DNA of 59,231 bases, taken from Acidobacteriota bacterium. GTDB lineage: Bacteria > Acidobacteriota > Vicinamibacteria > Vicinamibacterales > 2-12-FULL-66-21. Shown here piece by piece: positions 7,959 through 17,379 of the stretch. The stretch's first letter is position 1; every line of letters starts with the position of its first letter. The position numbers were made by a program, and so were the translations under genes. Below the pieces are notes generated by a model. That model made no database searches. It saw only the letters and a list, made by a program, of their open reading frames with translations, and had not been told where the DNA came from. The DNA lies in the NCBI GenBank assembly GCA_016184105.1, contig JACPDI010000034.1, forward strand, positions 1 through 59,231, in the 5' to 3' direction.

Positions 7959-8572
7959 ACGCCCCTCAATTGCGCGCGCAGGCTTTCGCGGGCGCGCGCG
8001 AGCCGAGACTTGATCGTGCCGACCGCGACGCCGAGCGAGAAGGCGATCTCCTCGTAACTCAACCCGTCTATCTCGCGCAGCACGATCGCGGTCTTCTGGT
8101 CGAACGGGAGCCGGTCGAGCGCGTTGCGGAGCCGATCGCCGATCTCTTTCTGGCGCAGCACGCGGTCAGGCGACGAGCCCACGGCATCGCTCGGCAGCTC
8201 GCCGTGGTCGCGGACGTGGTCATCCAGGGAGACCTGCTGCGCCCGATGGCGGCGGCGCCACCAGCGCAGGCGGTTCTTCGCCTGGTTCACGGTGATGCGA
8301 TAAATCCAGGTGCGGAGCGCCGAGTGCCCGCGGAAGGTGGGCAGCGTGCGAAACACACGCAGGAACACCTCCTGGGACAGATCAAGCGCTTCCTGAGTGT
8401 CACCGAGCAGGTTCAGCGCGAGCTGAAAGACGAGCCGTTGATGCTCGTCGACCAGCTCGGCACAGGCTTCTTCGTCACCCGCGGCGCAGCGCGCGATGAG
8501 CGAAGCTTCCCGGCTGCCTACCTCCGACCAGGTAAGGGCTGGGGCGGGTTTCACCGACAGTTCCTCAGCCAT
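7955..8572 (-). CDS. rpoE: RNA polymerase ECF sigma factor (RpoE-like)
   Basis: 205 residues. Region 2 is at about 35-105 (ELVDEHQRLVFQLALNLLGD, DLSQEVFLRVFR, RTWIYRITVNQAKNRLR) and region 4 at about 145-200 (LPFDQKTAIVLREIDGLSYE, GVAVGTIKSRLARARE). It would direct RNA polymerase to envelope-stress or similar promoters when released by the membrane anti-sigma factor encoded next to it. Start is the ATG at 8572. Only 45 nt separate it from the divergent TPR gene, so both promoters must be packed there. The exact signal is unknown. Confidence 0.93.
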   Translation of the reverse strand: MAEELSVKPAPALTWSEVGSREASLIARCAAGDEEACAELVDEHQRLVFQLALNLLGDTQEALDLSQEVFLRVFRTLPTFRGHSALRTWIYRITVNQAKNRLRWWRRRHRAQQVSLDDHVRDHGELPSDAVGSSPDRVLRQKEIGDRLRNALDRLPFDQKTAIVLREIDGLSYEEIAFSLGVAVGTIKSRLARARESLRAQLRGV

Positions 8573-8617
8573 GGTAGCACCCTTCGGCGTCTGGTATCTT
8601 GTTTAGACACTAACTCC

Positions 8618-10000
8618 TTGAAACGGTTCCTGATCGGCCTGTTCGTCGTTGCCGCCGGCTTTGCCGCCGTCGCGGGCTATTCCGCCGCCTCCCAGGAGCG
8701 TGAATACCGGAAGCTCATTGCCGTGGGAGACGCGGCGCTCGGCCGGGACGACACCTACGTGGCGGTTGAAGCCTTCAGCGGCGCCATTGCCCTCAACCGC
8801 GACGCCATGCTGGCCTACCTGAAACGGGGCCAGGCGTACCACCGGCGGGGGGAGCTGCAGAACGCGCGGCGGGACCTCAGGATGGCCGCCTCGCTGGACC
8901 CCGCCTCCGTGCGGGTGTTCGAGGCGCTTGGCGACGTCACCTACGCCCTGCGCGAGTACGAGCGTGCAGCGGACGGCTATGCGCATAGCGTGCGGCTCGA
9001 TGACACTTCGGCGCGCGTACTCTACAAGCTTGGCCTCGCCCACTACCATGCGGGGCGGCCCGCGGCGGCCTTGCAACCGCTCACGCGGGCGGTATCGCTC
9101 GACCCGCGCTACGCCGAGGCGCACTACGTGCTGGGCCTCGCGCTTCGGGACCTGGGACGCGCCAGCGAGGCGCTGGGCGCCCTGCGACAGGCCGTCTCGA
9201 TCGCCCCGGCGCTGACCGAGGCGCGCGCCGAACTGGCCGCCCTATACGGCGTTCTCGGGCGCAGCCGCGATCAGGTCGAGCAGCTCGAGGCGCTGGCGGC
9301 GCTCGGGCCGCGCCCGGAACGCGCCGTCGCGCTTGGTCTTGCCTACGCTCGCGCCGGGCGGACGAACCAGGCGGTTCTCACGCTCGGCAGCGCGGCCGAG
9401 CGCTTCCCCGAGACCCAGCAGGTCTACGTCGCCCTGGGCCGGGTGTGGCTCGAATCCGCGGAAGCGCGCGGGGATCGGATCGCGCTCAGCAAGGCCATGG
9501 AGGCGCTGGAAGGCGCGCTGACGGCCGCAGACCCGAGCAGCGAGGCCCTGGCGCTCTTCGGCCGCGCGCTGGCGCTGTCGGGCGACGCCGAGACCGCCGA
9601 ACAGACGTTGCTCGACGCATGCGCGCGTTCCCCCGTCGAGCCCCTCGCGTTCCTGTATCTGGCTGATGTCTCCGAGCGCCTGGGGCACGTCGATCGCGCG
9701 GGCGACGCGCTCGGCAGTTATCGCGCGCTCCTCGCTCCCGACGATCCGGTCGCGGAGCGGCTTGCGCCGTCGGCGAAGATCGGCGACCTCGCGTTGCGAA
9801 GCGGCGACGCGCCGACCGCCGTGCGATGGTACCGCCGCGCATCCGACGCCGCGCCGAACGACGTGCACTTGCTGACGCGCCTGGCCGAGGCGGCCTGGGG
9901 CGCGGGAGATCAGGATCTCGCCCGCCGCTCGGTCGCGCGCGGCCTCGAGGTGGCCCCCGGCGATCGCACCCTGCGGCTGTTGCAGCAGAAGGTGCGCTGA
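8618..10000 (+). CDS. Membrane-anchored TPR-repeat protein
   Basis: 460 residues from a TTG at 8618, chosen because it gives MKRFLIGLFVVAAGFAAVAG, a clear signal anchor; no ATG or GTG is suitably placed. About ten tetratricopeptide repeats follow, for example AMLAYLKRGQAYHRRGELQN, ARVLYKLGLAHYHAGRPAAA and AEAHYVLGLALRDLGRASEA. TPR arrays bind partner proteins; no enzymatic domain is visible. It converges on the sigma-54-type regulator gene (17 nt gap), and both proteins contain TPR-like repeats, but a functional link is not shown. Confidence 0.82.
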   Translation: MKRFLIGLFVVAAGFAAVAGYSAASQEREYRKLIAVGDAALGRDDTYVAVEAFSGAIALNRDAMLAYLKRGQAYHRRGELQNARRDLRMAASLDPASVRVFEALGDVTYALREYERAADGYAHSVRLDDTSARVLYKLGLAHYHAGRPAAALQPLTRAVSLDPRYAEAHYVLGLALRDLGRASEALGALRQAVSIAPALTEARAELAALYGVLGRSRDQVEQLEALAALGPRPERAVALGLAYARAGRTNQAVLTLGSAAERFPETQQVYVALGRVWLESAEARGDRIALSKAMEALEGALTAADPSSEALALFGRALALSGDAETAEQTLLDACARSPVEPLAFLYLADVSERLGHVDRAGDALGSYRALLAPDDPVAERLAPSAKIGDLALRSGDAPTAVRWYRRASDAAPNDVHLLTRLAEAAWGAGDQDLARRSVARGLEVAPGDRTLRLLQQKVR

Positions 10001-10017
10001 CGCCTGCCGGCGACACG

Positions 10018-13000
10018 TCAGGCCGATTCCTGGATCGACAATCGGCGCATCAACTTGGCCAGCCCCTGTCGCGAGACGCCAAGCTCTCGCGCGGCGGCGG
10101 CGTGCCGTCCCCCGCAGCGGGCCAGCGCGGCGGCAACGAAACGCCGATCGAATGCCTGGCGTGCCTCTTCCAACGACGTGCCGGACGTCGGCGGGTCTGC
10201 GCCGGCCGGCGCGCGGTCGACCAGGGCCGTCACCTGTTCCGCGCCGACGCGGCCGCGCGGCACCTGCACGGCGAGCGCCGCCATCACGTTCTGCAGCTCA
10301 CGCACGTTGCCGGGCCAGTCGTACCGGGCCAGCGCCGCGAGCGCCGCAGCGCCAAGCGCCGCGCGGCTCCCGGCCCGCTCCGTCGCAGCCTGCCAGCAGT
10401 GCGCGGCAATGAGCGGAATGTCCTCCGGGCGCTCGCGCAGCGCGGGCACCGCGATCCTGATCACGGCGAGCCGGAACAACAGGTCCCTGCGGAAGCGCCC
10501 CGCCCGCACGTCATCTTCCAGGTTGCGGTTGCTGGCGGCGACCACGCGCACGTCGGCACGCCGGGTGAGATTCTCTCCAACCCGCCGGACCTCTCCATCC
10601 TGGAGCACGCGAAGCAGCTTGGTCTGCGCACGCGGCGACAGCTCGCTCACCTCGTCGAGGAACAACGTGCCACCGTCCGCCTGCTCGAACAGCCCGGCGC
10701 GGTCGGCGTGGGCACCGGTGAAGGCGCCGCGCGTGTGCCCGAACAGTTCGGCCTCGAGCAGGTCATCGCTGAGCGCCGCACAATTGATGGCCACGCAGGC
10801 GCGGCTGCGTCGCGGGCTGGCCGCGTGGATCGCGCGGGCGACCAGCTCCTTGCCCGATCCGCTCTCTCCCTCGATGAGCACCGGGAACGGCGAGCCGCCC
10901 GCGCGCGCCACGGTCTCGCGGAGCCGGACGATCCCCGGCGAGCGCCCGACGATGCCGTCAGCATCGGCGCGCGCGGGCGGCTGAACGCGGCGCTCGAGCA
11001 GCGCCCCGAGCGCCGGCACAGCGAACGCGGCAGCGGCCGTGACCAGGAGAAACCCGTCGCGTTCCGGCGTCCGGGCCAGCGTCCACCTCGCGGCCAGGCT
11101 GCCGATCACCTGTTTCGCCGCTCTGAGCGGAACCGCCGCTTCGATGCCGTCCCCGGCGTCCCACGGCGGCTGCGGCGCGCGGGTGACCAGGACACGTCGC
11201 GCCGCAGTGATGGGATCGCTTGGCCCGGCACACGCCACGCGCACGCCATCACGATCGACGATGTGCACCGCGCGCGCTCCAGTCCGGTCCTGGAGCCATC
11301 CCCCCAACGCCTGGAGGAGCGTCCCGGGATCCGCGCTCGTGTCCTGGAGATGCACGAGCCGCGCGAGTTCGGCGCCGAGCGTGACGGCCGGGGTCTCGGT
11401 GCCCGGCACAATCAGCGATCTGGCGCCCGTCGCGGTCACAAACGATCGCACCCGCTCGGCGTACTGCTGTCGGTCCCTGGCTGACGGGTGCACCCGTGCG
11501 CCCATGAGCCAGAGGCGGGCGCGGGTCAGGGGGACGACGCGCGGCGCGACGGCAAGCAGCCGGTCGACCGCGCGGCGGCCCGGGTCGACACCGCAGGCGT
11601 GGATCGCTTCGAGCGCCGCGGCCCGAATCCGCGGAATGCGGACCAGCGTCCCGGCGCGCCGCGCCGCCGCGATAGCCGCCGACGCGTGATGTCGTACCGC
11701 GTCGCGATGGGCAACCTTGCCGTGCGACGCCATGAGCACCTCCAGCGCGCGGGCGCCCAGATCGGAACTGCCGTGTCCTTCCGCAACCCGGAGCGCGGCG
11801 CCGGCGAGCCGCGCGGCGCGCGGCAAGTCCTCCTCCGCGAGCGCGACCCGTGCCCGGAGGCAGTCTGCCGCCGCCCGCGCGAGCGGATCGACGACGGTCC
11901 CGACCGGCGTGAGGCAGCGTTCCACCTCGGCGTACCGCCCCTGCCAGTACAGGCATCGCGCGAGCGCGAGCGAGGCGCGAACCGGATCCAGCGCGCGCGC
12001 CGCTCGCAGGAGCGACTCGGCGGCCTCGAGCGCGCCGCGCTCCACGTGAATGCCGGCAAGGCCCAGCGCGGACTCGATCGCGAACGGATCGTCCACGGCA
12101 TGCCCCCTGGCGGCAAACAGCGCCTGCGCGGCGTCCAGGCGCCCGCGCCCGGCCAGCATCCATCCGAGCCTGAGTTCCGCGGCGGCCGCGACGTGACTCC
12201 GGTCGCGCCGTGCTGCGCCCGCGGCGATCTGCCGCAGGTCTCGTTCCGCCGCGGCCCGCCGTCCGGCCGCGCTCAGCCGGTCGGCGGCGGCCAGCATGTC
12301 GGCCCACGGATGCTCGATCCGCGAACCGCTGTCGGCGGGCTCCGCACCCGGCGCGTACGCCGCCCGGGCCTCCGCCACCCGGAGGGCCACCGCGGCCGTC
12401 CTGCCGAATCGCAGCGCGTCTACGAACGGGCCCGGAAGACCACCGCTGCGCGCGGCGGCCTCGCTCACCGCTCGGGACGCAAGCGAGCCCGGCGGGTAGA
12501 TGCTGGCCGCCTTCATCAGTTCGTCTGCGCCGAACGGCGAGAGCCGCAGCCGCGCGTCGGACCACGCGCGCGCCGGCCCCAGTCGCAGCAGCACGTGGCC
12601 GGCGGCACACGCGCGGGTCAGGCGAAGCAGCCACTGCTCGCCCGCGCGCGCGGGCAGACGTCCATCCGAAAGCAGGAGCGCGTGCCGCCCATCGAGCAGG
12701 CGGACGAGCAGCGGATACCGCTCGAGCACGACGAGGGACACCGGTGCAAAACCGCGGCGGCGGCCATCGGCGGCCACCGCCCGGAGAAACGTCGTCGCGC
12801 CAGCCCCCGGTTCCGCTGCGCAGTCGACCGCTCGCGGCTGGCCCGCCGACGCTTCTTCGAGCAGCTCGCCGAAGAGCAGGAGCGCGCGCCGCGGCAGCAG
12901 GCGCATGCCGATACGCGGCCGGCCCATGAGGCGAGGAGCCGCCGTGTGCTCGCAAGCGCCGGAGACACCCGCCTCTGCGAGAAACGCGCACACGGCCTCC

Positions 13001-13254
13001 GGCGCCGCCGCGCACGGGCCGCAGTCGCGGCGACGCTCGTACGCCTCGAACCGCGCGGCGCCCGCGCTCCCGTAATCCAGGAGAGACGGCATGTCCTCGT
13101 GCCACAGCGTCACGAGCCGTGCGCAGGCGGCCGCCCATAGGCGCTCGTCGTGCGCCTCGCAGGCGGGCAGGCACCGCAGCATCACGCTGTCGCCGGTCGC
13201 CAGATCGATCGTGTCGCTGCCCGTTTCGAGAAACCTGTCTGCGACAATCTTCAT
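10018..13254 (-). CDS. Sigma-54-type activator with N-terminal NTPase-like, TPR and GAF regions
   Basis: 1078 residues, much longer than usual NtrC-type activators. From the N-terminus: a region with a P-loop-like GAGATTFLRA near 150; helical TPR-like repeats at about 300-590; a GAF-like region at about 600-740; the AAA+ domain with Walker A GESGSGKE near 793, GAFTGA near 843 and Walker B GTLFLDE near 860; and a Fis-type helix-turn-helix at the end (ARELGVSRQGLAKLMRRL). Intact GAFTGA implies true sigma-54 contact. There is no receiver domain, so it is probably ligand- or protein-sensing. I chose ATG 13254; a TTG at 13272 and a GTG at 13263 are in frame. It is divergent from aroC; target genes are unknown. 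Confidence 0.87.
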   Translation of the reverse strand: MKIVADRFLETGSDTIDLATGDSVMLRCLPACEAHDERLWAAACARLVTLWHEDMPSLLDYGSAGAARFEAYERRRDCGPCAAAPEAVCAFLAEAGVSGACEHTAAPRLMGRPRIGMRLLPRRALLLFGELLEEASAGQPRAVDCAAEPGAGATTFLRAVAADGRRRGFAPVSLVVLERYPLLVRLLDGRHALLLSDGRLPARAGEQWLLRLTRACAAGHVLLRLGPARAWSDARLRLSPFGADELMKAASIYPPGSLASRAVSEAAARSGGLPGPFVDALRFGRTAAVALRVAEARAAYAPGAEPADSGSRIEHPWADMLAAADRLSAAGRRAAAERDLRQIAAGAARRDRSHVAAAAELRLGWMLAGRGRLDAAQALFAARGHAVDDPFAIESALGLAGIHVERGALEAAESLLRAARALDPVRASLALARCLYWQGRYAEVERCLTPVGTVVDPLARAAADCLRARVALAEEDLPRAARLAGAALRVAEGHGSSDLGARALEVLMASHGKVAHRDAVRHHASAAIAAARRAGTLVRIPRIRAAALEAIHACGVDPGRRAVDRLLAVAPRVVPLTRARLWLMGARVHPSARDRQQYAERVRSFVTATGARSLIVPGTETPAVTLGAELARLVHLQDTSADPGTLLQALGGWLQDRTGARAVHIVDRDGVRVACAGPSDPITAARRVLVTRAPQPPWDAGDGIEAAVPLRAAKQVIGSLAARWTLARTPERDGFLLVTAAAAFAVPALGALLERRVQPPARADADGIVGRSPGIVRLRETVARAGGSPFPVLIEGESGSGKELVARAIHAASPRRSRACVAINCAALSDDLLEAELFGHTRGAFTGAHADRAGLFEQADGGTLFLDEVSELSPRAQTKLLRVLQDGEVRRVGENLTRRADVRVVAASNRNLEDDVRAGRFRRDLLFRLAVIRIAVPALRERPEDIPLIAAHCWQAATERAGSRAALGAAALAALARYDWPGNVRELQNVMAALAVQVPRGRVGAEQVTALVDRAPAGADPPTSGTSLEEARQAFDRRFVAAALARCGGRHAAAARELGVSRQGLAKLMRRLSIQESA

Positions 13255-13341
13255 GCGCCTCACGATGTGCAAGACGGCCTCCGCGCGGGAATGTCAGGAA
13301 AAGCGCCCAACGCGCCCCCGAAGTCGGCAAAAACTTCGATG

Positions 13342-13347
13342 TAAAAT
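13342..13347 (+). promoter_or_regulatory. -10-like TAAAAT before aroC
   Basis: TAAAAT ends 9 nt before the aroC GTG. No Shine-Dalgarno sequence lies between them, so a leaderless transcript is likely. No good -35 box was seen. Confidence 0.4.
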
Positions 13348-13355
13348 ACGCAGCA

Positions 13356-14564
13356 GTGCTGCGCTTTCTCACCGCCGGCGAATCACACGGACAGGCGCTC
13401 GTCGCCATTCTCGAAGGGCTTCCCGCAGGGCTCCGCCTGGATCCAGCGGCAATCGCGGCGCAGCTTGCGCGCCGCCAGCGCGGGTACGGCCGCGGCCGGC
13501 GCATGGCCATAGAGACGGATCGCGCGGAGATCCTCTCCGGCGTGCGAGGGGGCGAAACCATTGGCGGGCCGATCTCCCTCCTGATCAGGAACCGTGACTG
13601 GGAGAACTGGCAGCGGTCGATGGCCGTCACCGAAACCGTCCCGGAAGGGGCGAAGGGGGCGGACCGCGCACCCGTCACGCGGCCACGGCCCGGACACGCG
13701 GATCTTGCCGGGGCGGTGAAATTCGACCGGGCCGACATCCGCGACGTGCTCGAGCGCGCGAGCGCGCGCGAAACGGCGGCGCGCGTCGCCGTGGGCGCGA
13801 TTGCGGCGCAGTTCCTCCACGAAGTCGGCATCGACATTACGAGCCATGTCGTGGCCATCGCCGACGTCGCGCTCCCTGCCTCCCACACCATCTCCTTCGA
13901 GCGGGCGGCCGCGCTTCCCGACGACTCGGCGCTGCGCTGCGTGGATGCGGCGCTCGAGCGGAAAATGACGGCCGCCATCGACCGCGCGCGCCAGGCCGGC
14001 GATACCGTGGGGGGCGCGTTCGAGGTCATCGCCCGCGGCGTGCCGCCGGGACTCGGCAGCTACACGCACTGGGACCGCAAACTGGACGGGCGGCTTGCCC
14101 AGGCGCTCATGTCGATTCACGCGATCAAGGCGGTCGGTATCGGCCTTGGGGCCGAAGGGGCCGCGCTCCCCGGCTCGCAGGTGCACGACGAGATTCTGGC
14201 CGGCCACGCGGCCGGTGAATCGGGCCCCTGGAACTGGAACCGCCCCACCAACAACGCAGGCGGCCTGGAAGGGGGTGTGACCAACGGCGAGGAAGTCCGC
14301 CTGACCGCCTTCATGAAGCCAATCTCCACGCTGATGAAGCCGCTGCGCTCGATCGATCTCAGGACGATGAAGGACGCGCCTGCGACCATCGAGAGGAGCG
14401 ACGTGTGCGCGGTGCCCGCGGCCGCGATCGTGGGCGAGGCGATGATGGCGCTCGTCCTGGCCGACGCCTGCCTCGAGAAGTTCGGTGGCGACGCCATGCG
14501 CGACGTCACCGCCGCCTACGCCGCCTGGCGCGAACGCCAGGAGGCGCGTTTCCGCGATGCTTAG
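13356..14564 (+). CDS. aroC: Chorismate synthase
   Basis: Chorismate synthase makes chorismate, the branch-point precursor of Trp, Phe and Tyr, from EPSP using reduced FMN. 402 residues. The GTG at 13356 gives the canonical N-terminus MLRFLTAGESHG. Further signatures are RRQRGYGRGRRM, RPGHADLAGAVKF, RASARETAARVA and NNAGGLEGGVTNG. It heads a long run of overlapping genes and supplies the substrate of TrpE encoded elsewhere in the window. No aromatic leader was found in front of this gene, unlike aroDE. Confidence 0.96.
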   Translation: MLRFLTAGESHGQALVAILEGLPAGLRLDPAAIAAQLARRQRGYGRGRRMAIETDRAEILSGVRGGETIGGPISLLIRNRDWENWQRSMAVTETVPEGAKGADRAPVTRPRPGHADLAGAVKFDRADIRDVLERASARETAARVAVGAIAAQFLHEVGIDITSHVVAIADVALPASHTISFERAAALPDDSALRCVDAALERKMTAAIDRARQAGDTVGGAFEVIARGVPPGLGSYTHWDRKLDGRLAQALMSIHAIKAVGIGLGAEGAALPGSQVHDEILAGHAAGESGPWNWNRPTNNAGGLEGGVTNGEEVRLTAFMKPISTLMKPLRSIDLRTMKDAPATIERSDVCAVPAAAIVGEAMMALVLADACLEKFGGDAMRDVTAAYAAWRERQEARFRDA

Positions 14565-15039
14565 GCCGATCCTGCGCTACGGCGACCAGGGTCTCCACGT
14601 CCCCGCGCAGCCCGTCGCCTCGATCACGGCGGACACGCAGACGCTCATCGACGACATGATTGAGACGCTGTATGCCGCGCCGGGCGTGGGGCTTCGCCTG
14701 TTCGTGATCGACCTGTCGGTCGGCCGCGCCACGGGCGACCTCATCGTGATGATCAATCCCGAGTTCGTCGAGCGCGACGGCATGCAGCTCGAGGAGGAGG
14801 GCTGCCTCAGCGTGCCGGGCTTCAATGCCACCGTCGTGCGGCCGGCCCGCGTCGTCTGCGCAGGCCTGGACCGGGACGGCACGCCGCAGCGCGTCGAAGG
14901 GACCGAGTTGCTCGCGCGGGCATTCCAGCACGAGATGGATCACCTCGAAGGCACGCTCTTCGTGGACCGCCTGCGCGGCATCAAGCGCGACATGATCGTC
15001 CGCCGGATCCAGAAGCTCAAACGAGCAGGCCGATGGTGA
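14557..15039 (+). CDS. def: Peptide deformylase lacking motif I residues
   Basis: Peptide deformylase removes the N-formyl group from nascent proteins with a metal ion. 160 residues; ATG 14557 overlaps aroC by 8 nt. Motif II (EEGCLSVP, metal-binding Cys) and motif III (FQHEMDHLEG, HExxH) are intact. Motif I, normally GxGLAAPQ with a catalytic Gln, is not: the sequence runs APGVGL directly into RLFVID, as though about nine residues including AAPQ were deleted in frame. The neighbour fmt, the enzyme that adds the formyl group, supports the family call. Activity is doubtful unless the deletion is a sequence error or another def exists. Confidence 0.88.
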   Translation: MLRPILRYGDQGLHVPAQPVASITADTQTLIDDMIETLYAAPGVGLRLFVIDLSVGRATGDLIVMINPEFVERDGMQLEEEGCLSVPGFNATVVRPARVVCAGLDRDGTPQRVEGTELLARAFQHEMDHLEGTLFVDRLRGIKRDMIVRRIQKLKRAGRW

Positions 15040-15992
15040 GGCTGCGGCTCGCGTTTCTCGGCACGCCGGCGTTCGCCGCCGCCGCGCTGGACCGCCTGCT
15101 CGGCTCGCCGCACGAGGTCGTGGGCGTCGTCACGCAGCCTGACCGGCCGCGCGGCCGGGGACAGAGATCCTCGTTCAGCCCGGTGAAGGCGCTTGCCGCC
15201 GGGGCGGGGCTGCCCGTCCTGCAGCCGGAGCGCCTCAAGGCGCCGGAGTTCCACGAGGCCTTCCGTGCGCTCAATGCGGAGCTGGCCGTGGTGGCCGCCT
15301 ACGGCCGAATCATCCCGGATGAGGTCATCGCAACGCCACGCCTTGGGATGATCAACATCCACGCGTCGATCCTCCCGGAGTACCGCGGTGCCGCGCCGAT
15401 CCACCGCGCGGTGATCGCGGGAGAGGTGGAAACCGGCGTCTCAATCATGCGTGTCGTGCGCGAGCTGGATGCCGGCCCGGTGTTCGCCGTCGCGCGCCGT
15501 CCGATAGGGACCGACGAGACCTCCATCGACGTCGAGCAGGCGCTTGCGCGTGCCGGCGCGGATCTGTGCGTGGAGGTGATCGACGCGATCGCGGCCGGCA
15601 CCGCCGTCGAGACGCCCCAGGACCATGCCCGGGCAACCTACGCCCCCCGCCTGACGCGGGAAGAAGGATGGCTCGACTGGGCGCTGCCGGCAATCGACCT
15701 GCACAACCGGGTGCGGGGGCTCCAGCCGTGGCCCCTTGCGCAGGGGGTGTTGGCCGGGCAGCGGCTGCTGTTCCTCCGCAGCGCCGTCGCCCGGCCGCCG
15801 TATCGCGCGAGGCCGGGCGAGGTGCTGGCCGCCGGGGGTGATGATTTCCTGGTGGCGGCGGGAGATGGCGCCCTTCGGCTGGTCGACGTGCAGCCCGAAG
15901 GCCGGCGCGTGATGACCGCGCGCGAGTTCCTCGCCGGACGGCCGGTCGTCCCCGGCGCGCGATTCGAACCGCCTCTCCGGACCCTGCCGTGA
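15033..15992 (+). CDS. fmt: Methionyl-tRNA formyltransferase
   Basis: Fmt transfers a formyl group from 10-formyltetrahydrofolate to initiator Met-tRNA. 319 residues. The N-terminus LAFLGTPAFAAAALDRLL, the folate-site motif NIHASILPEYRGAAPIHRA and the catalytic Asp region (ELDAGPVFA) are present, and the C-terminal OB-like domain starts near residue 210. It overlaps def by 7 nt, and rsmB starts inside its stop codon (GTGA). The def-fmt-rsmB order is widely conserved. Confidence 0.96.
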   Translation: MVRLRLAFLGTPAFAAAALDRLLGSPHEVVGVVTQPDRPRGRGQRSSFSPVKALAAGAGLPVLQPERLKAPEFHEAFRALNAELAVVAAYGRIIPDEVIATPRLGMINIHASILPEYRGAAPIHRAVIAGEVETGVSIMRVVRELDAGPVFAVARRPIGTDETSIDVEQALARAGADLCVEVIDAIAAGTAVETPQDHARATYAPRLTREEGWLDWALPAIDLHNRVRGLQPWPLAQGVLAGQRLLFLRSAVARPPYRARPGEVLAAGGDDFLVAAGDGALRLVDVQPEGRRVMTAREFLAGRPVVPGARFEPPLRTLP

Positions 15993-17365
15993 TCGCGCCG
16001 GCACGGCGAGCCGCGTACGACGTGCTCCGCGCCGTGTCGATGGGCGCGCTCGATCTTCCGGCGGCGCTTGCCGCGTCGCGCGACCACCTGCGGGATCCCC
16101 GCGACCGCGCGCTCACCGGCGAGATTGCGGTCGGCGTCCTGCGGTGGCGCGGAGCGATTGACGCGATCGCCGCCCGCCTCGTGCGCCGGCCGCTGGCGAA
16201 GGTCGATCCGGAGGTGGTGGACATCCTGCGGATCGGCATCTACCAGCTCTGGCACCTGCAACGCGTGCCTCCGTCGGCGGTCGTGAACGATGCGGTGCAG
16301 CTGACGCGCGTGGCGCGCCGCGGTCGTGCCTCCGCGCTCGTGAACGCCGCGCTGAGGGCGTTCGGCCGATCGGATCCCACCACGCTCCTCCCTGCGCGAC
16401 CGGTGGATTCCGGCGCCGCGACCGGGCCCGCGCTCGACTATCTGTCGGTCGCGCTCTCGCATCCTCGCTGGCTCGCGTCCCGCTGGCTCGCGCGGCACGG
16501 TTTCGACGCCACCGAACGCTGGCTGCGCTTCAACAACAGCGCCGCGCCGCTCACCCTTCGTGTGAATACGCTCAAGTCGGCCGCCCACGCCGCGGCGGCG
16601 GGAATGGATGCTGAAGGCATCACGACGGAAGCTGCCCGCCGGGCGCCCGACGCGCTGGTCGTGCGCGACGGCAATCCGCTTCTCTCGAGCCGGTTTGCCG
16701 CGGGTGAGTTCATCGTGCAGGACGAGGCCTCGCAGCTCGTCGCGCTGATGGCGGGCGCGCGGCCGGGCGAGCGCGTGCTCGACGCGTGCGCCTCGCCGGG
16801 AGGCAAGAGCGTGGTCATGGCGTGCGAATCGGACGGTCGCGCGCAGATCGTCGCGGCTGACGTGCGCGACAAGAGAATTGCGCTGCTGCGCGAGACGTTC
16901 CGCCGCACCGGCGTGCACGCGCACGTGCTGCAGTTGGACCTGCGCGGCCCGGCCCCCTTCGGCGCCAACTTTGATTGCGTGCTCGTCGACGCTCCCTGCT
17001 CCGGCCTTGGCACCGTTCGTCGCGATCCGGACATCAAGTGGCGTCGCGAAGAGGCCGATCTCCCCGCGCTTGCCGGCGTGCAGGTGCGGCTCCTGCGCCA
17101 CGCCGCCGCCGCGGTGCGTCCCGGCGGACGCCTGGTGTACGCCACCTGTTCGAGCGAGCCGGAGGAAAACGACGGCGTCGTCGAAACGTTCCTGCAGCAG
17201 CCGGAGGGCTTCACCCCGGCGGCGCGCGCGGAACTGGCGGGGCTGCCCCGCTGGCCAGTACTGGCGGGCGTCTGCGACGACCTAGGCCGCCTGCGCACGC
17301 TCCCGCACGTGCACGGCCTCGAAGCGTTTTTCGCCGCTGTATTGGTCAAAGGGAACGCGCTGTAG
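15989..17365 (+). CDS. rsmB: 16S rRNA (cytosine-967-C5)-methyltransferase
   Basis: 458 residues from a GTG overlapping fmt by 4 nt. Residues 1-140 form the NusB-like RNA-binding domain (ARRAAYDVLRAV, DRALTGEIAVGVLRWRG). The catalytic domain has the SAM site LDACASPGGKS, then LVDAPCSGLGTVRRDPDIKW with the motif IV Cys, and YATCSSEPEEND with the second Cys. It modifies helix 31 of 16S rRNA, as in other bacteria. The length is normal. Confidence 0.95.
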   Translation: MIAPARRAAYDVLRAVSMGALDLPAALAASRDHLRDPRDRALTGEIAVGVLRWRGAIDAIAARLVRRPLAKVDPEVVDILRIGIYQLWHLQRVPPSAVVNDAVQLTRVARRGRASALVNAALRAFGRSDPTTLLPARPVDSGAATGPALDYLSVALSHPRWLASRWLARHGFDATERWLRFNNSAAPLTLRVNTLKSAAHAAAAGMDAEGITTEAARRAPDALVVRDGNPLLSSRFAAGEFIVQDEASQLVALMAGARPGERVLDACASPGGKSVVMACESDGRAQIVAADVRDKRIALLRETFRRTGVHAHVLQLDLRGPAPFGANFDCVLVDAPCSGLGTVRRDPDIKWRREEADLPALAGVQVRLLRHAAAAVRPGGRLVYATCSSEPEENDGVVETFLQQPEGFTPAARAELAGLPRWPVLAGVCDDLGRLRTLPHVHGLEAFFAAVLVKGNAL

Positions 17366-17379
17366 TACGATTTTTCAAA

